A model generated the notes under the pieces. It saw only the letters and a list, made by a program, of their open reading frames with translations. It did not search any database and was not told the origin of the DNA. The translations under genes and the position numbers were made by a program. Shown here one piece after another: positions 10,213 through 19,828 of a stretch of DNA of 64,000 nucleotides. The stretch is from positions 99,431 through 163,430 of the forward strand of contig CAWHLP010000012.1 in the NCBI GenBank assembly GCA_963830205.1. The letters run 5' to 3'. Each line of letters starts with the position of its first letter. Position 1 is the stretch's first letter. The DNA comes from CAVSRC01 sp963830205 (GTDB lineage Bacteria > Pseudomonadota > Alphaproteobacteria > Rhizobiales > Kaistiaceae).

Positions 10213-10974
10213 ATGGTTGAGCACCCCGACACATCACCCATTCAACCGCGCAGCAAGCGCGGTTGGGCGAGCACATTGCGCCGGCGTTTGCTGCGCTCGA
10301 ATTTCGCCTATGAAGTGGTGTCGTCGGCCTTGACCGCCTATCTGCGGCTGGTGTGGGCAACCGGCCGGCTGACCTGCGAACCGACGACGGCCGAAGCGGT
10401 CTTCGACAGCCATGCGCCGCTGATCAGCACCACCTGGCACAGCGAGGCCTTCCTGCTGCCGCTCCTGCGTCCGCGCGACCGCCCTGCCGACGTCATGGTG
10501 TCGCGTGCCGGCGAAGGTGAGATCATCGGTCGCGTGCTGCGCAAGCTCGGTAACGGCATCGTGCGCGGGGCCGGCGCGAGCAACCGGTCGCGCATGTTCG
10601 AGAAGGGCTCGGTTGCCGCCTTCCGCGGCCTCAAGGCCGCCGTCGACAGCGGACACAGCGTCGTGCTCACGGCCGATTTCGACGCCGCCACCCGCGGCAA
10701 GGTGAGCCCCGGGGTGATTGCGCTCGCGCGCCTCACCCAGCGGCCGATCATTCCCGCCATCGTCGTCTCGAGCAATCGCTTCCGCATCCGCTCGTGGGAT
10801 CGGACCGTGTTCAACCTGCCGTTCAGCCGCATCGCCTTCGTTCATGGCGACCCGGTCTTCGTTCCCCGCCACGCCAGCGAGAGCGCGCTCGAGGAGAAGC
10901 GCCTGGAAGTCGAGCGGGCGCTCAATGCCGTCACCGCGCGCGCCTACGCAATCGCGGATCGCCGTCATGGCTGA
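10213..10974 (+). CDS. Lysophospholipid acyltransferase family protein (DUF374)
   Basis: Probable membrane-associated acyltransferase of 253 aa placed before waaA, as is usual in this order. The catalytic-site-like segment is STTWHSEAFLLPLL near residue 77, followed by MVSRAGEGEIIGRVL, VLTADFDAATRGKVSPGVI and a substrate-site stretch IIPAIVV. The His-x4-Asp acyltransferase motif is not classic, which is known for DUF374. A role in lipid A or Kdo-lipid acylation is inferred from the neighbours only. The end overlaps waaA by 8 bp. Confidence 0.8.
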   Translation: MVEHPDTSPIQPRSKRGWASTLRRRLLRSNFAYEVVSSALTAYLRLVWATGRLTCEPTTAEAVFDSHAPLISTTWHSEAFLLPLLRPRDRPADVMVSRAGEGEIIGRVLRKLGNGIVRGAGASNRSRMFEKGSVAAFRGLKAAVDSGHSVVLTADFDAATRGKVSPGVIALARLTQRPIIPAIVVSSNRFRIRSWDRTVFNLPFSRIAFVHGDPVFVPRHASESALEEKRLEVERALNAVTARAYAIADRRHG

Positions 10975-12259
10975 TGTCATCGGCGCAACCTTCGCCGCCG
11001 GCTACCGCCTTGCCGGCGTGCTGTTGCGACCTGCCGTTCCGTTCATCCTTTCCGGGCGCGTCGGCCGCGGCAAGGAAGACGCCCAGCGCCTCGGCGAACG
11101 CTACGGCCGCGCCTCTCTGCCGCGCCCGCCCGGCCGCCTCATCTGGGTGCATGCGGCGAGTGTCGGGGAGACCAACGCGATTTTGCCGCTGATCGAGCAA
11201 TTGACCAGCATCGGCCTCGCCGTGCTGTTCACGACGACCACGGTGACATCGGCGGCGATCGCCGCCAAGCGCCTGCCGGTCGGCGCAGTGCATCAGTTCG
11301 CCCCCTTCGACCTCGCCCCCTTTGTCAGCAGCTTCCTCGCCCACTGGCGGCCGGGCGTGGCCATCTTCGTCGAATCGGAGATGTGGCCGACCATGGTGCG
11401 CAAGCTCGACGAGGCCGGCGTTCCGCTGATCGTCGCCAATGCCCGCCTGTCGGAACGCTCCTTCCGCGGCTGGCGCCGCTTCGCCGGGTTCGCCGGCACC
11501 GTCTTCCCCAAGATCACGCTCTGCCTCGCCCAGTCGGAAGCCGACGCCGCCCGCTTCGCCGGGCTCGGCGCAAGCGATGTGCACACTGTCGGCAACCTGA
11601 AATTCGACGTGCCGCCGCTTGCCGCCGACAGCGGCGCGCTCTCCCGCCTGGCCGCGGCCGTCAACGGGCGGCCGGTATGGGTGGCGGCCTCCACCCATGA
11701 GGGCGAGGAAGAGGTCATCGCCGACGCCCACCGGCTGATCTGCCTGCGCCACCCGGAGGCGCTGACCATCATCGTGCCGCGCCATCCCGAGCGCGGCGAC
11801 GCCGTGCGCGCCGTGCTCGCCGCCAAGGGCCTCACCGTCGCCCAGCGCAGCCGCGGCAACCCGCTGCTCCACGAGATCGACGTCTACCTCGCCGACACGC
11901 TCGGCGAACTCGGCCTGTTCTATCGCCTGGCGCCGATCGCCTTCCTCGGCGGCTCGCTGATCCCGCACGGCGGCCAGAACCCGATCGAACCGACGCGCCT
12001 CGACGCCGCCGTGCTGCACGGCCCGCACGTCCACAACTTCGCCGACATCTACGCCACGCTCGATGCCGCCGTGCCGGCCGCTACCATCACCGATGCCGCC
12101 AGCCTTGCCGATGCCGTCGCCACCTTGATGGCCGACGCCGCGGCGGTCACCGCCCGCGCCGCTGCCGGCAAGGAGGCGCTCGCCCGCTTCACCGGGGCGC
12201 TCTCCGCCACCATGACCGCCATCGCCCCCTTCCTTGCCGGCGAGGTGGACACGCCATGA
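10967..12259 (+). CDS. waaA: 3-deoxy-D-manno-octulosonic acid (Kdo) transferase
   Basis: Adds Kdo from CMP-Kdo to lipid IVA, the first step of the LPS inner core. 430 aa, normal. A short hydrophobic N-terminus (inner-membrane anchor) is followed by the glycosyltransferase N-terminal fold with IWVHAASVGETNAILPLI near residue 60, the FVESEMWPTMV segment, NARLSERSFRGWRR, and the C-terminal CMP-Kdo site with GGSLIPHGGQNPIEP. It starts inside the acyltransferase gene and overlaps lpxK by 4 bp, so the four genes form one unit. Confidence 0.94.
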   Translation: MADVIGATFAAGYRLAGVLLRPAVPFILSGRVGRGKEDAQRLGERYGRASLPRPPGRLIWVHAASVGETNAILPLIEQLTSIGLAVLFTTTTVTSAAIAAKRLPVGAVHQFAPFDLAPFVSSFLAHWRPGVAIFVESEMWPTMVRKLDEAGVPLIVANARLSERSFRGWRRFAGFAGTVFPKITLCLAQSEADAARFAGLGASDVHTVGNLKFDVPPLAADSGALSRLAAAVNGRPVWVAASTHEGEEEVIADAHRLICLRHPEALTIIVPRHPERGDAVRAVLAAKGLTVAQRSRGNPLLHEIDVYLADTLGELGLFYRLAPIAFLGGSLIPHGGQNPIEPTRLDAAVLHGPHVHNFADIYATLDAAVPAATITDAASLADAVATLMADAAAVTARAAAGKEALARFTGALSATMTAIAPFLAGEVDTP

Positions 12260-13281
12260 CGCTGACGGCGCCGGGCTTCTGGTGGCGGGAGCGCGGGGGC
12301 CTGGCGACGGTGGCCCTGTGGCCGGCTGCCCGGGTGTGGGGTGCGGCGGCCGCGTGGCGCATGCAGCGCCCGCCGCACTACCGGCCGCCGGTGCCGGTCA
12401 TCTGCGTCGGCAATTTCGTCGTCGGCGGCGCCGGCAAGACTCCCTCGGCGATCGCCCTTGCCCGCATCGCGCGCGGCCGCGGGCTGAAGGCCGGCTTGCT
12501 CGCCTCCGGCTATGGCGGCCGCGAGGCGGGGCCGCTGCTTGTCGATCCGGCGAGCCATGACGCCGACCAGATCGGTGACGAGCCGCTCGAACTCGCCGCC
12601 GCTGGCCCGACCGTCGTCGCCCGCGACCGCGCCGCCGGCGCCCGCCGCCTGGTGGAGGAGGGGGTCGACATCATCATCATGGATGACGGCTTCCAGAACC
12701 CCGCCATCGCCAAGGATTTCTCGCTCGTCGTGGTCGACGCCACGGTCGGCATCGGCAATGGCCGCGTCCTGCCGGCCGGGCCGCTGCGTGTGCCGCTTCA
12801 GCTCCAGTTGCGGTGCGCCGATGCTCTGCTCGTGGTCGGCGATGGCGCCGCCGCCGAGCCGCTGGTCCGCGCCGCCGCCCGCAGCGGGCGCGCCACGCTG
12901 CGCGGCCATCTCCGCCCGACCAAGCTGCGCAATTGGCGCAGGCAGCCGATCCTCGCTTTTGCCGGCATTGGCCGCCCGGAGAAGTTCTTCGCCACGCTCA
13001 CCGATGCCCATGCCCCGGTTGCCCGCACCGTCAGCTTCCCCGACCACCACCGCTACACGGAAGCCGAGGCCGCCGAACTCGTCGCCGCGGCGGAGGCCGG
13101 CAATCTCCGGCTGGTGACGACCGAGAAGGATCGCGTCCGCCTCGCCGGCCGCGATGGCATGGCCGGCAGGCTGCACGACAAGGCGGAGGCCCTGCAGGTG
13201 ATGCTCGAGTTCGACAACCAGACGGCGATCGGCGAGACCATCGACGCGGCCGTGCGCGCCGCCCGCGACCGGTCGGCCTAG
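12256..13281 (+). CDS. lpxK: Tetraacyldisaccharide 4'-kinase
   Basis: Phosphorylates the 4' position of the lipid A disaccharide with ATP, at the inner membrane. 341 aa. The membrane-proximal N-terminus leads to the Walker A loop VGGAGKTPSAIAL near residue 57, then IIMDDGFQNPAIAKD (the DDGFQ motif) and FPDHHRYTEAEA (the DHH-type catalytic region), with TTEKDRVRL near the end. ATGA overlap with waaA. It ends 5 bp before the convergent DUF2093 gene. Confidence 0.95.
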   Translation: MTLTAPGFWWRERGGLATVALWPAARVWGAAAAWRMQRPPHYRPPVPVICVGNFVVGGAGKTPSAIALARIARGRGLKAGLLASGYGGREAGPLLVDPASHDADQIGDEPLELAAAGPTVVARDRAAGARRLVEEGVDIIIMDDGFQNPAIAKDFSLVVVDATVGIGNGRVLPAGPLRVPLQLQLRCADALLVVGDGAAAEPLVRAAARSGRATLRGHLRPTKLRNWRRQPILAFAGIGRPEKFFATLTDAHAPVARTVSFPDHHRYTEAEAAELVAAAEAGNLRLVTTEKDRVRLAGRDGMAGRLHDKAEALQVMLEFDNQTAIGETIDAAVRAARDRSA

Positions 13282-13286
13282 AGCTT

Positions 13287-13505
13287 CTAGATCCTGCCGG
13301 TCTCCTGGAAGCGCTTCAGCGCCGCATTGGCGTCGATATAGGCCTCCTGCCGCGGCACGCTCCAGTACTTCAGCTCGTCGAGGGGAATTTCCAGGCCGGT
13401 CACGGCGCAGCGGACAAAGCCGCCGGGGATGACCACCTGATAGTCGCCGTCGAGATAGCGCAGTCGCGCTTCGCCGCCGCGCCCCAGTCGTTCGATACGG
13501 TTCAT
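13287..13505 (-). CDS. DUF2093 protein
   Basis: A 72-aa soluble protein matching DUF2093: MNRIERLGRGGEARLRYLDG at the start, VVIPGGFVRCAVTG, then LDELKYWSVPRQEAYID. The function is unknown. The ATG at 13505 gives the usual family length; an upstream in-frame ATG adds 17 unrelated residues. It lies downstream of asmA on the same strand and faces lpxK, a neighbourhood common in rhizobia. Confidence 0.88.
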   Translation of the reverse strand: MNRIERLGRGGEARLRYLDGDYQVVIPGGFVRCAVTGLEIPLDELKYWSVPRQEAYIDANAALKRFQETGRI

Positions 13506-13576
13506 CGGTCCATGCGCTTGGTCGAGCGTCCGGCCAGGCGGACGCCCCCCTAACATAAGCGTTGAGCGCGCCTCGT

Positions 13577-16500
13577 CTACTGGCCTTTCGGGAGGAGCTG
13601 GGGAATGAGCTGGAGGAGCGGATTCCCGGTCTTTCCGCCTTGCTGCCCACCGCCGGTCGCCGCGCCACCGGTGTCGGTCGCGGCCGGCTGATCGGCCTGA
13701 GGCGTGATCGTCTGCGGCTCGCCGGCAGCCGGCGCCGCCTTCTTCTGCTGTGCGGTCGGCGGGGCCGTGTTCTTCTGCTGCGCGGCCGGCGCCTGCGTGT
13801 TGCTGCCGCTGGCGGCGGCGCCGTTGTTGCTGTCGCTGCCGCCGAGGAACTGGTTGAGCAGGCCGCCGCCGACGCTCTTCAACTGCTCGACCGCCTGGCT
13901 GGGATTGGCGAGGATATCGCCGAATTCGGGGACGAAGCTCGGATTGTCCCAGGAGCCCTCGATGCGGAAGGGGAGCGTCAGCCCCTTGCTATCGCTGGCG
14001 CCGCCCTGGCCTTGCAGGGTGCCGACGATCTTCGGTTCCAGCCGGTAGGCGAAGGTGCGCCCGCCGATATCGACGGTGCCGGCGCCGGTGGCGCGGATGA
14101 GCGGGCCGACGAGCTCGAGGTCCTTGTTGGTGAGCACGCCGCCGCTGATCGTGTAGGTACCGGCCAGCCGGCTGAAATCGGTGCGGTCGGCGCTGCCGAG
14201 CTGGCCGCCCAGCACGTTCTGCAGCGACAGCCCCTTGAGCGAGGCGAGGTTGAAGCCGCGGATGGCGCCGTCGCGGAACTCGGTGGCGCCCTTGCCCTTG
14301 AGGCTGTGCATGAGCGCCGACTGGCTGTTGCCGGTGGCCGACAGGTCGAAGGAGAAGGCGCCGGTGCCTTCTATTCGGTCGAAGCCGATGGCGTCGGTGA
14401 GGAAGGGCAGGGCGGAGAGCCCGGAGAGCTGGAAGGATGCGGCGACCGCCGGCGTCGCCGCCGCGCCGTCGATGGAAAGCGCCCCGCTGCCCTTGCCCTG
14501 GTAGAGGCTCATGTCGGTGAGGTTGGCGGTGAGCTTGCCGCCGGCGAGCACCACCGTCATCGCCGTGGCGCCGACCTTGATCTTGTTGGCGATGATCTGG
14601 TCGGCTTTGAGGTTCAGGTTGGCATTGGCCGTCTTGAGGCCGTCGAAGGCGATCGGCTGCGTGCTCCAGCCGCTGCTGCCGCCCCCGCCGCCCCCGCTGC
14701 CGCTGGGGGCGCCCGAGGCGGCGAGATAAGGCGTTACGTCGAGCACCTTCATCGCCAGGCCGGCGCTGACCGTGGGCACCTTGCCGAAGGTCACCGTGCC
14801 GGTGCCGAGCCCGCTCGACTTGTCGAGGGTGAACTCGGCGCGATCGAACTTGAAGGTGTCCTTGGCGAGCGCCACGGTGCCCTTGATCGAGAACGCCTGC
14901 AGGCCGCCGCCGCTGCCGATCGGCTTGCCGATCCAGGCGAGCAGGTCGCGCAAGGACGGCGTCGAAAGGCTGACGTCGCCCTTGCCGAGGCCGCTGGTGC
15001 CGGCCTCGCCGTTGAAGCCGAGGCTGACCGTCTTCGACTGGGCCTGAAGCGCGACCGCCGTCGTCTTGCCGGCAAGCAGCGCGCGCACGTCGGCATTGGC
15101 CGAAACGTCGAAGCGCACCTTGCGCCAGGTGAGCGCGCCCTTGGCCGAGATCGGCGAGGCGAGCGACTTGAACGAGGCGGTGACGGCGATGTCGTCGATC
15201 TCGTTGGCTTGCTTGTCGCCGCCGACCGAATCGGCGAGCGCAAGCCCGGTGACCTTGCCGTTGGCGAGCGCCAGCGAGCCGCTGGCGTCGAGATTGGCGG
15301 CGAGCGCCGAGGTGGTGGCGCCGCTCGTCTTGAAGGCGACATCGACGCTGCCGCTGCCGGTGACCGGCGCGGTCACCCCGGCGAGCGCCAGGAAGCCGGC
15401 GACATCGAGGCCGCTCATCTTCACCGCGCCCGAAATCGCCGGCGTGCCGCCTTTGGCGGTCACGGCGAGGTTGCCCGTGCCGGGCGCGCCGTTGACCGTG
15501 ACCTTGCTGATGGTCGCGTTGAGCGTGCCGTCGACCAGCTTGGCGTCGAGGGCGAGGTCCTTGAGCGCCATCGAGCCGACCTTCACCGCCGGGGCGGTGA
15601 TGGCGACATTGGCATCGACCGCGGTCAGCGCCGAGAGGTCGATGGGTGTCTCCGCCGCGCCGCCCTTGCCACCCTTGCCGTCGCCACCGGAGCCGGCCGG
15701 GGCGACGAAGGCGTCGGCATCGATCGCGCCGGCATTGACCAGGAGGCCGATGCCCGGCCGCTGGCGGTCGAGCGCGATGACCACCTGGCCGGAGAACTGG
15801 GCTTCGCCGAGGGTGGCCGCATACTTGCTGACGGTCACCTGCTTGGCCGTCGCGACCAGCGCCGCCGACAGGTTGAAGCTGCCATAGGCGGAGGCGTCCG
15901 GCAGCGACGCGCCGAAGCGGCCGGCAAGGCCGGCGAGCGAGCTGCCGTTCACCGCGACGGTGCCGTTGAACAGGGTATCGCCGGCAAGCGCCGTGCCCTT
16001 GGCGGCGAGCGTGGCGAAATCATCCGACAGGGTGAGGTCGACAGGGAGCGCCGCGAGCTTCGCCGGGTCGGGACGCGCGCCGACCTTCAGCGCGATGGTT
16101 TCCTTCTTGCCGCCCCAGATGAGCGACCCGTCGAGCGAGGCGCCGCGGGCGAGGTCGGGCGCAGCGAGCGTCAGGTTCATCGCGCTCACCGTCTGCTCGC
16201 TGCCGCTCCGCCGGTCGCGATAGGTGAGGGTGCCGTCGCTGATGGTGAGGCTGTCGATGCCAATACGATCGAGGGTGGCGAGCATCTCCTCGCTCGCCGC
16301 CTGCTCGGCCTGCTGCGCACCCTCTGCCGTGGCGATGAGGTCCTCCATCGACTGCGGCTGCCCGCTGGCGGCTGCCTGCTGGGTGGGCGGTTGGGCCGCC
16401 GCCTGCCAGTTGCTGCGGCCGTCCTTGTCGACCTCGTAAACGATCTCGGGCTTGACGATGGTGACCGATTTGATCGCCACGCGGCCGGAGATGAGCGGCA

Positions 16501-16774
16501 GCAGGCTGACGCCGAAGGAGACCGAATCGACCTTGAGCGCCTCGCCGCTGCCGGTGACGCCGGCAAGGCCGATGCCGCCGGCCGAAACATGCACCGTTGG
16601 GATGAGGCTGATCGAGATCGGCCCGTCGATGCGCGCCTGGCGCCCGGTCGCCTGCTCGATGCGCTGGATGAGCTCGGTGCGCACCGTGTCGGTCGGGATG
16701 AAGAACGGCACGACAAGGGCCGCGCCGACGACGAGCACGACCAGGGCGACGATGGCGACGATGAGCCGTCTCAG
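13577..16774 (-). CDS. AsmA-family outer-membrane-homeostasis protein
   Basis: Large periplasmic protein of about 1065 aa anchored by one N-terminal membrane segment (LIVAIVALVVLVVGAALVV), then an AsmA domain beginning PTDTVRTELIQRIEQATGR. The middle has repeated beta-rich stretches, Gly-rich loops near residues 690-700, and the C-terminal AsmA-like region with TGAGTVDIGGRTFAYRLEPK. The last 90 residues are Gln/Ala/Pro low-complexity text. AsmA relatives form bridges thought to move phospholipid to the outer membrane. No ATG, GTG or TTG fits the start; a CTG at 16774 lies 6 bases after a GGGAGG ribosome site. It follows mutL with 77 bp between. Confidence 0.87.
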   Translation of the reverse strand: MRRLIVAIVALVVLVVGAALVVPFFIPTDTVRTELIQRIEQATGRQARIDGPISISLIPTVHVSAGGIGLAGVTGSGEALKVDSVSFGVSLLPLISGRVAIKSVTIVKPEIVYEVDKDGRSNWQAAAQPPTQQAAASGQPQSMEDLIATAEGAQQAEQAASEEMLATLDRIGIDSLTISDGTLTYRDRRSGSEQTVSAMNLTLAAPDLARGASLDGSLIWGGKKETIALKVGARPDPAKLAALPVDLTLSDDFATLAAKGTALAGDTLFNGTVAVNGSSLAGLAGRFGASLPDASAYGSFNLSAALVATAKQVTVSKYAATLGEAQFSGQVVIALDRQRPGIGLLVNAGAIDADAFVAPAGSGGDGKGGKGGAAETPIDLSALTAVDANVAITAPAVKVGSMALKDLALDAKLVDGTLNATISKVTVNGAPGTGNLAVTAKGGTPAISGAVKMSGLDVAGFLALAGVTAPVTGSGSVDVAFKTSGATTSALAANLDASGSLALANGKVTGLALADSVGGDKQANEIDDIAVTASFKSLASPISAKGALTWRKVRFDVSANADVRALLAGKTTAVALQAQSKTVSLGFNGEAGTSGLGKGDVSLSTPSLRDLLAWIGKPIGSGGGLQAFSIKGTVALAKDTFKFDRAEFTLDKSSGLGTGTVTFGKVPTVSAGLAMKVLDVTPYLAASGAPSGSGGGGGGSSGWSTQPIAFDGLKTANANLNLKADQIIANKIKVGATAMTVVLAGGKLTANLTDMSLYQGKGSGALSIDGAAATPAVAASFQLSGLSALPFLTDAIGFDRIEGTGAFSFDLSATGNSQSALMHSLKGKGATEFRDGAIRGFNLASLKGLSLQNVLGGQLGSADRTDFSRLAGTYTISGGVLTNKDLELVGPLIRATGAGTVDIGGRTFAYRLEPKIVGTLQGQGGASDSKGLTLPFRIEGSWDNPSFVPEFGDILANPSQAVEQLKSVGGGLLNQFLGGSDSNNGAAASGSNTQAPAAQQKNTAPPTAQQKKAAPAAGEPQTITPQADQPAATDTGGAATGGGQQGGKTGNPLLQLIPQLLPKGQ

Positions 16775-16796
16775 GGCAGACCTCCCGAGTGATTCG
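16775..16796 (-). promoter_or_regulatory. Ribosome site supporting a CTG start for asmA
   Basis: Read on the minus strand, GGGAGGT is followed by six bases and then CTGAGACGG, giving an N-terminus MRRLIVAIVALVV typical of AsmA proteins. No in-frame ATG, GTG or TTG is near, and the frame stays open far into mutL, so the ribosome site decides the start. A substitution of an original ATG or GTG is the other explanation. Confidence 0.5.
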
Positions 16797-16851
16797 ATCT
16801 GGAACAGTGTCAGATTGTACCGGAAATCGGCCGATTTCGGGGCGATCGCCG

Positions 16852-18662
16852 TCAGCGCCGCCCGAACAGCCGCTCGATGTCGGCGAGCTTGAGCTCGATG
16901 AAAGTCGGCCGGCCGTGATTGCAGGTGCCGGAATTGGGCGTCGCTTCCATCTCGCGCAGGAGCGCGTCCATCTCCGCCGGCTTGAGCCTGCGGCCGGCGC
17001 GCACCGAGCCGTGGCAGGCCATGGTCGAGGCGACCCGGTCGAGCTTGTCCTTGAGGCTGGCGGTGCGCTCCCATTCGGCGATCTCGTCGGCAAGGTCGCG
17101 GATGAGCGCCGGCGCATCGACGGTGCCCAAGAGCGCCGGCGTCTCGCGCACGATGACCGCGCCGGCGCCGAAGCGATCGATGGTGAGGCCGAGCTCGGCC
17201 AGCGCGTCGGCGCGCTCGGCAAGCCGCTCGACGTCCTCGGCGGGCAGGTCGACGACCTCGGGGATGAGCAGGATCTGGCTCGCTACGCCATTGGTCGCCA
17301 GCCCCTTCTTGATGCGCTCGTAGACCAGCCGCTCGTGCGCCGCGTGCTGGTCGACGATCACCAGCCCGTCCTCGGTCTGGGCGACGATGTAGGTCTCGTG
17401 GATCTGCGCCCGCGCGGCACCGAGCGGGCGGGCGGTGAGCGCCGGATCGGCTTCGGCGACATGCGCCTCGGCGGAGGGCTCGACGATGGCGAAGGCGGCC
17501 TGCGCCGCTTCGCCGAAGCCCGTGGCGAGTGCCGCATTGCCGGCCGTGGAGGCCGGGCGCCAGGAGGGCATCACCGGCCGCTGCGGCCGTGTGAAGCCGC
17601 TGGCCGGGCGGAAGGCGGCGATGGTGGCGCCCGCCGCCTCGCTCGATGAGCGCGGTGTGCTCTGCCCCATCGCCTCGCGCAAGGCGCCGATGATGAGGCC
17701 GCGGACGAGGCCGGAATCGCGGAAGCGCACCTCGGCCTTGGTCGGATGGACGTTGACGTCGACCAGGGCCGGGTCGAGGGCGATGTTGAGCACCGCGACC
17801 GGATGGCGCTCGCGCTTCATCACGTCGGCATAGGCGGCGCGGAGCGCACCGAGGAGCTGGCGGTCGCGCACCGGCCGGCCGTTGACGAAGAAATACTGGG
17901 CAAGGCCGCTGCCGCGGCTGAAGGTCGGCAGGCCGGCATAGCCGGTGAGCCGCACGCCTTCGCGTGATCGCATCAATGGCGAGCGCATTGTCGCGGAAGT
18001 CGGGGCCGAGCACTGCGGCGATGCGCGCTCGCCAGCCCGTCCTCGTCCGCCGCCGCCGGATAGTCGAGCGCGCTGCGGTCGCTGCCGGTCAGGGTGAAGC
18101 GCACCTGCCGGTGGGAGAGCGCCAGGCGCTTGACCACATCGGTGATGGCGCTGGCCTCGGCGCGCTCCGACTTCAGGAACTTGAGCCGTGCCGGCGTGGT
18201 GAAGAAGAGGTCGCGCACCTCGACCTGGGTGCCTTTCGCCAGGGCAGCGGGCTTCGGCGCCGACGCCTCGCCGCCTTCGACCACGACGGCCCAGGCGTCC
18301 GCGGCGCCGGCCTTGCGCGAGGCGACGGTGAGCCGCGCCGCCGCGCCGATCGCCGCCAGCGCCTCGCCGCGGAAGCCGAGGCTGTGGATATGGTCGAGGC
18401 CCCCACCTGCACTTTCAGTGTCGAGTTTCGAGGTGCAGTGGCGCTCGACCGCGAGCTTGAGCTCATCGCGGGCGATGCCGCCGCCGTCGTCGGTGACCCG
18501 CACAAGCGACACGCCGCCCCCCGCCGTCGCCACCTCGATGCGCGTGGCGCCGGCGTCAAGCGCATTCTCGACGAGCTCCTTGACGACGCTCGCCGGCCGC
18601 TCGACCACCTCGCCGGCGGCGATGCGGTTGACCATGTCCTCGCTGAGGCGGCGGATGGGCAT
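16852..18662 (-). pseudogene. mutL: DNA mismatch repair endonuclease MutL, two frame breaks
   Basis: Matchmaker between MutS and excision in mismatch repair. The N-terminal GHKL ATPase (ATG 18662) has KELVENALDAGAT with the general-base Glu29, then DDGGGI and LGFRGEALAAI. The C-terminal part has DQHAAHERLVYE, which fits the metal-binding DQHAx2Ex4E motif of nicking MutL proteins, and ends with CNHGRPTFIELKL. The ATPase and C-terminal parts are in different frames, joined through a short third frame. The breaks lie near 18023-18028 and 17961-17964; each is healed by one more CG unit (giving GLASARIAAVLG and DAITREGVRL). With both restored the protein is about 604 aa, normal. See findings. Confidence 0.87.
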
Positions 18663-18845
18663 GGCCGCGAGTCTGGCGGATTCTCTGCCGCAGGGAAAGA
18701 CCCGGAGAGGGCCGCCTGGGGAACAACCGCGCCGCCGAGACGAGTCGGCCTTGCACCCGGAAATTGCTGTCTGCCGTGGTGTCGTAGTGCTAGTTCTGCG
18801 GGCGGCAGGGTGCGCGGCCAATCCTTGCCAAACCAAGGGGGATGC

Positions 18846-19736
18846 TTGATCGACTTGGCGTGGCTCTGGCGCTTCGCGGCTCTGCGACTGCGCCGGCCGA
18901 TACATGTGACCATCCACAACCGCGGTGGCAGCGTCGAGCATTTCTACCACTTCCTGCTCGGCTATTTCCTGCCGCTTTGCTCCTATCTCGATGGGGCGCC
19001 GCGCAATGCGCCGATTCTGGTGCGCAGTTGCGGGCCGATGGATCGCATCATCCGCGAACTCGATTGGCCGGGGCTCGTCATCCTGGACCGGGAAGCGCAC
19101 GCCGCCATGCGCGAACCGTCTCGCGCTATCGCGCGCCCGCCGAACTATGTGGAATTGGGCGGCCAGGATGTCGTCCGACACCAGCCGACGGTCGATGTCG
19201 AGGCCCTTCGCAGAGGGACATCATTTGTGACGCGGCGTTTGCGCGAGCCCATCTCCGGTCACGCCGACGCCATCGTGAGATCACGATCAACACGACCGCG
19301 TGTCATCATCATCGAGCGGGGGCAGGCACATCCGTTTTACGTGACCAGCAAAGCGGGAAAGACGAGCGGCCGCGAGCGGCGCTGCATCGGCAACCATGCG
19401 GAACTGGTGGCGGCCTTGGCACACCGCTTTCCGGGTGCGCAGAATGTTCAGATGGAGAACCTAGCGCTCGCCGAGCAGATCGCACTGTTTCTGACCGCCG
19501 ACATCGTGATTGCCCAGCACGGTGCAGCGCTCGGCAATGTCATCTGGATGCGGACCGGCGCACACGTCATCGAGGTGCGCCCGCCGCAAAAATGGCGCCG
19601 GCATTTTGAGAGCTTGGCCGGCTTCCTCGGGCTGTCCCATGATTTGGTCGGCCAAGACGGTGACTTCGCTCCGGTCGACATTGACGCCGTAGTGTCGCTC
19701 GCCGAGGCCAGGGCATCGAGCGTCGGCGCGCTCTGA
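18846..19736 (+). CDS. GT61 (DUF563) family glycosyltransferase
   Basis: Predicted sugar transferase of 296 aa. The family hallmarks are SVEHFYHFLLGYFLPL near residue 29, RVIIIERGQ near 155, a segment LALAEQIALFLTADIVIAQHG, and GAALGNVIWMRTGAHVIEVRPP. The TTG start at 18846 follows AAGGGGG by a few bases. Its partner substrate is unknown. It is divergent from mutL across 183 bp and convergent with the gene at 19829. Neither it nor that gene is part of the usual mutL neighbourhood, so lateral acquisition is possible. The 92 bases downstream hold only short G/C runs. Confidence 0.8.
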   Translation: MIDLAWLWRFAALRLRRPIHVTIHNRGGSVEHFYHFLLGYFLPLCSYLDGAPRNAPILVRSCGPMDRIIRELDWPGLVILDREAHAAMREPSRAIARPPNYVELGGQDVVRHQPTVDVEALRRGTSFVTRRLREPISGHADAIVRSRSTRPRVIIIERGQAHPFYVTSKAGKTSGRERRCIGNHAELVAALAHRFPGAQNVQMENLALAEQIALFLTADIVIAQHGAALGNVIWMRTGAHVIEVRPPQKWRRHFESLAGFLGLSHDLVGQDGDFAPVDIDAVVSLAEARASSVGAL

Positions 19737-19828
19737 CTGACGGCCCCTGGGGGCGGGATTCCGGGCGGGGAAGGAAAGGGCCGGTGGGACCTGATTCTCC
19801 GTGCAGGCCTCAGCCGGTCGCTGGCGCC

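Noticed and set aside
13562..16792. A 1076-codon open frame on the plus strand
   Set aside because: It is the complement of asmA in a GC-rich region; the text is Arg/Gly/Ala-rich without domains, and asmA on the other strand has clear family motifs.
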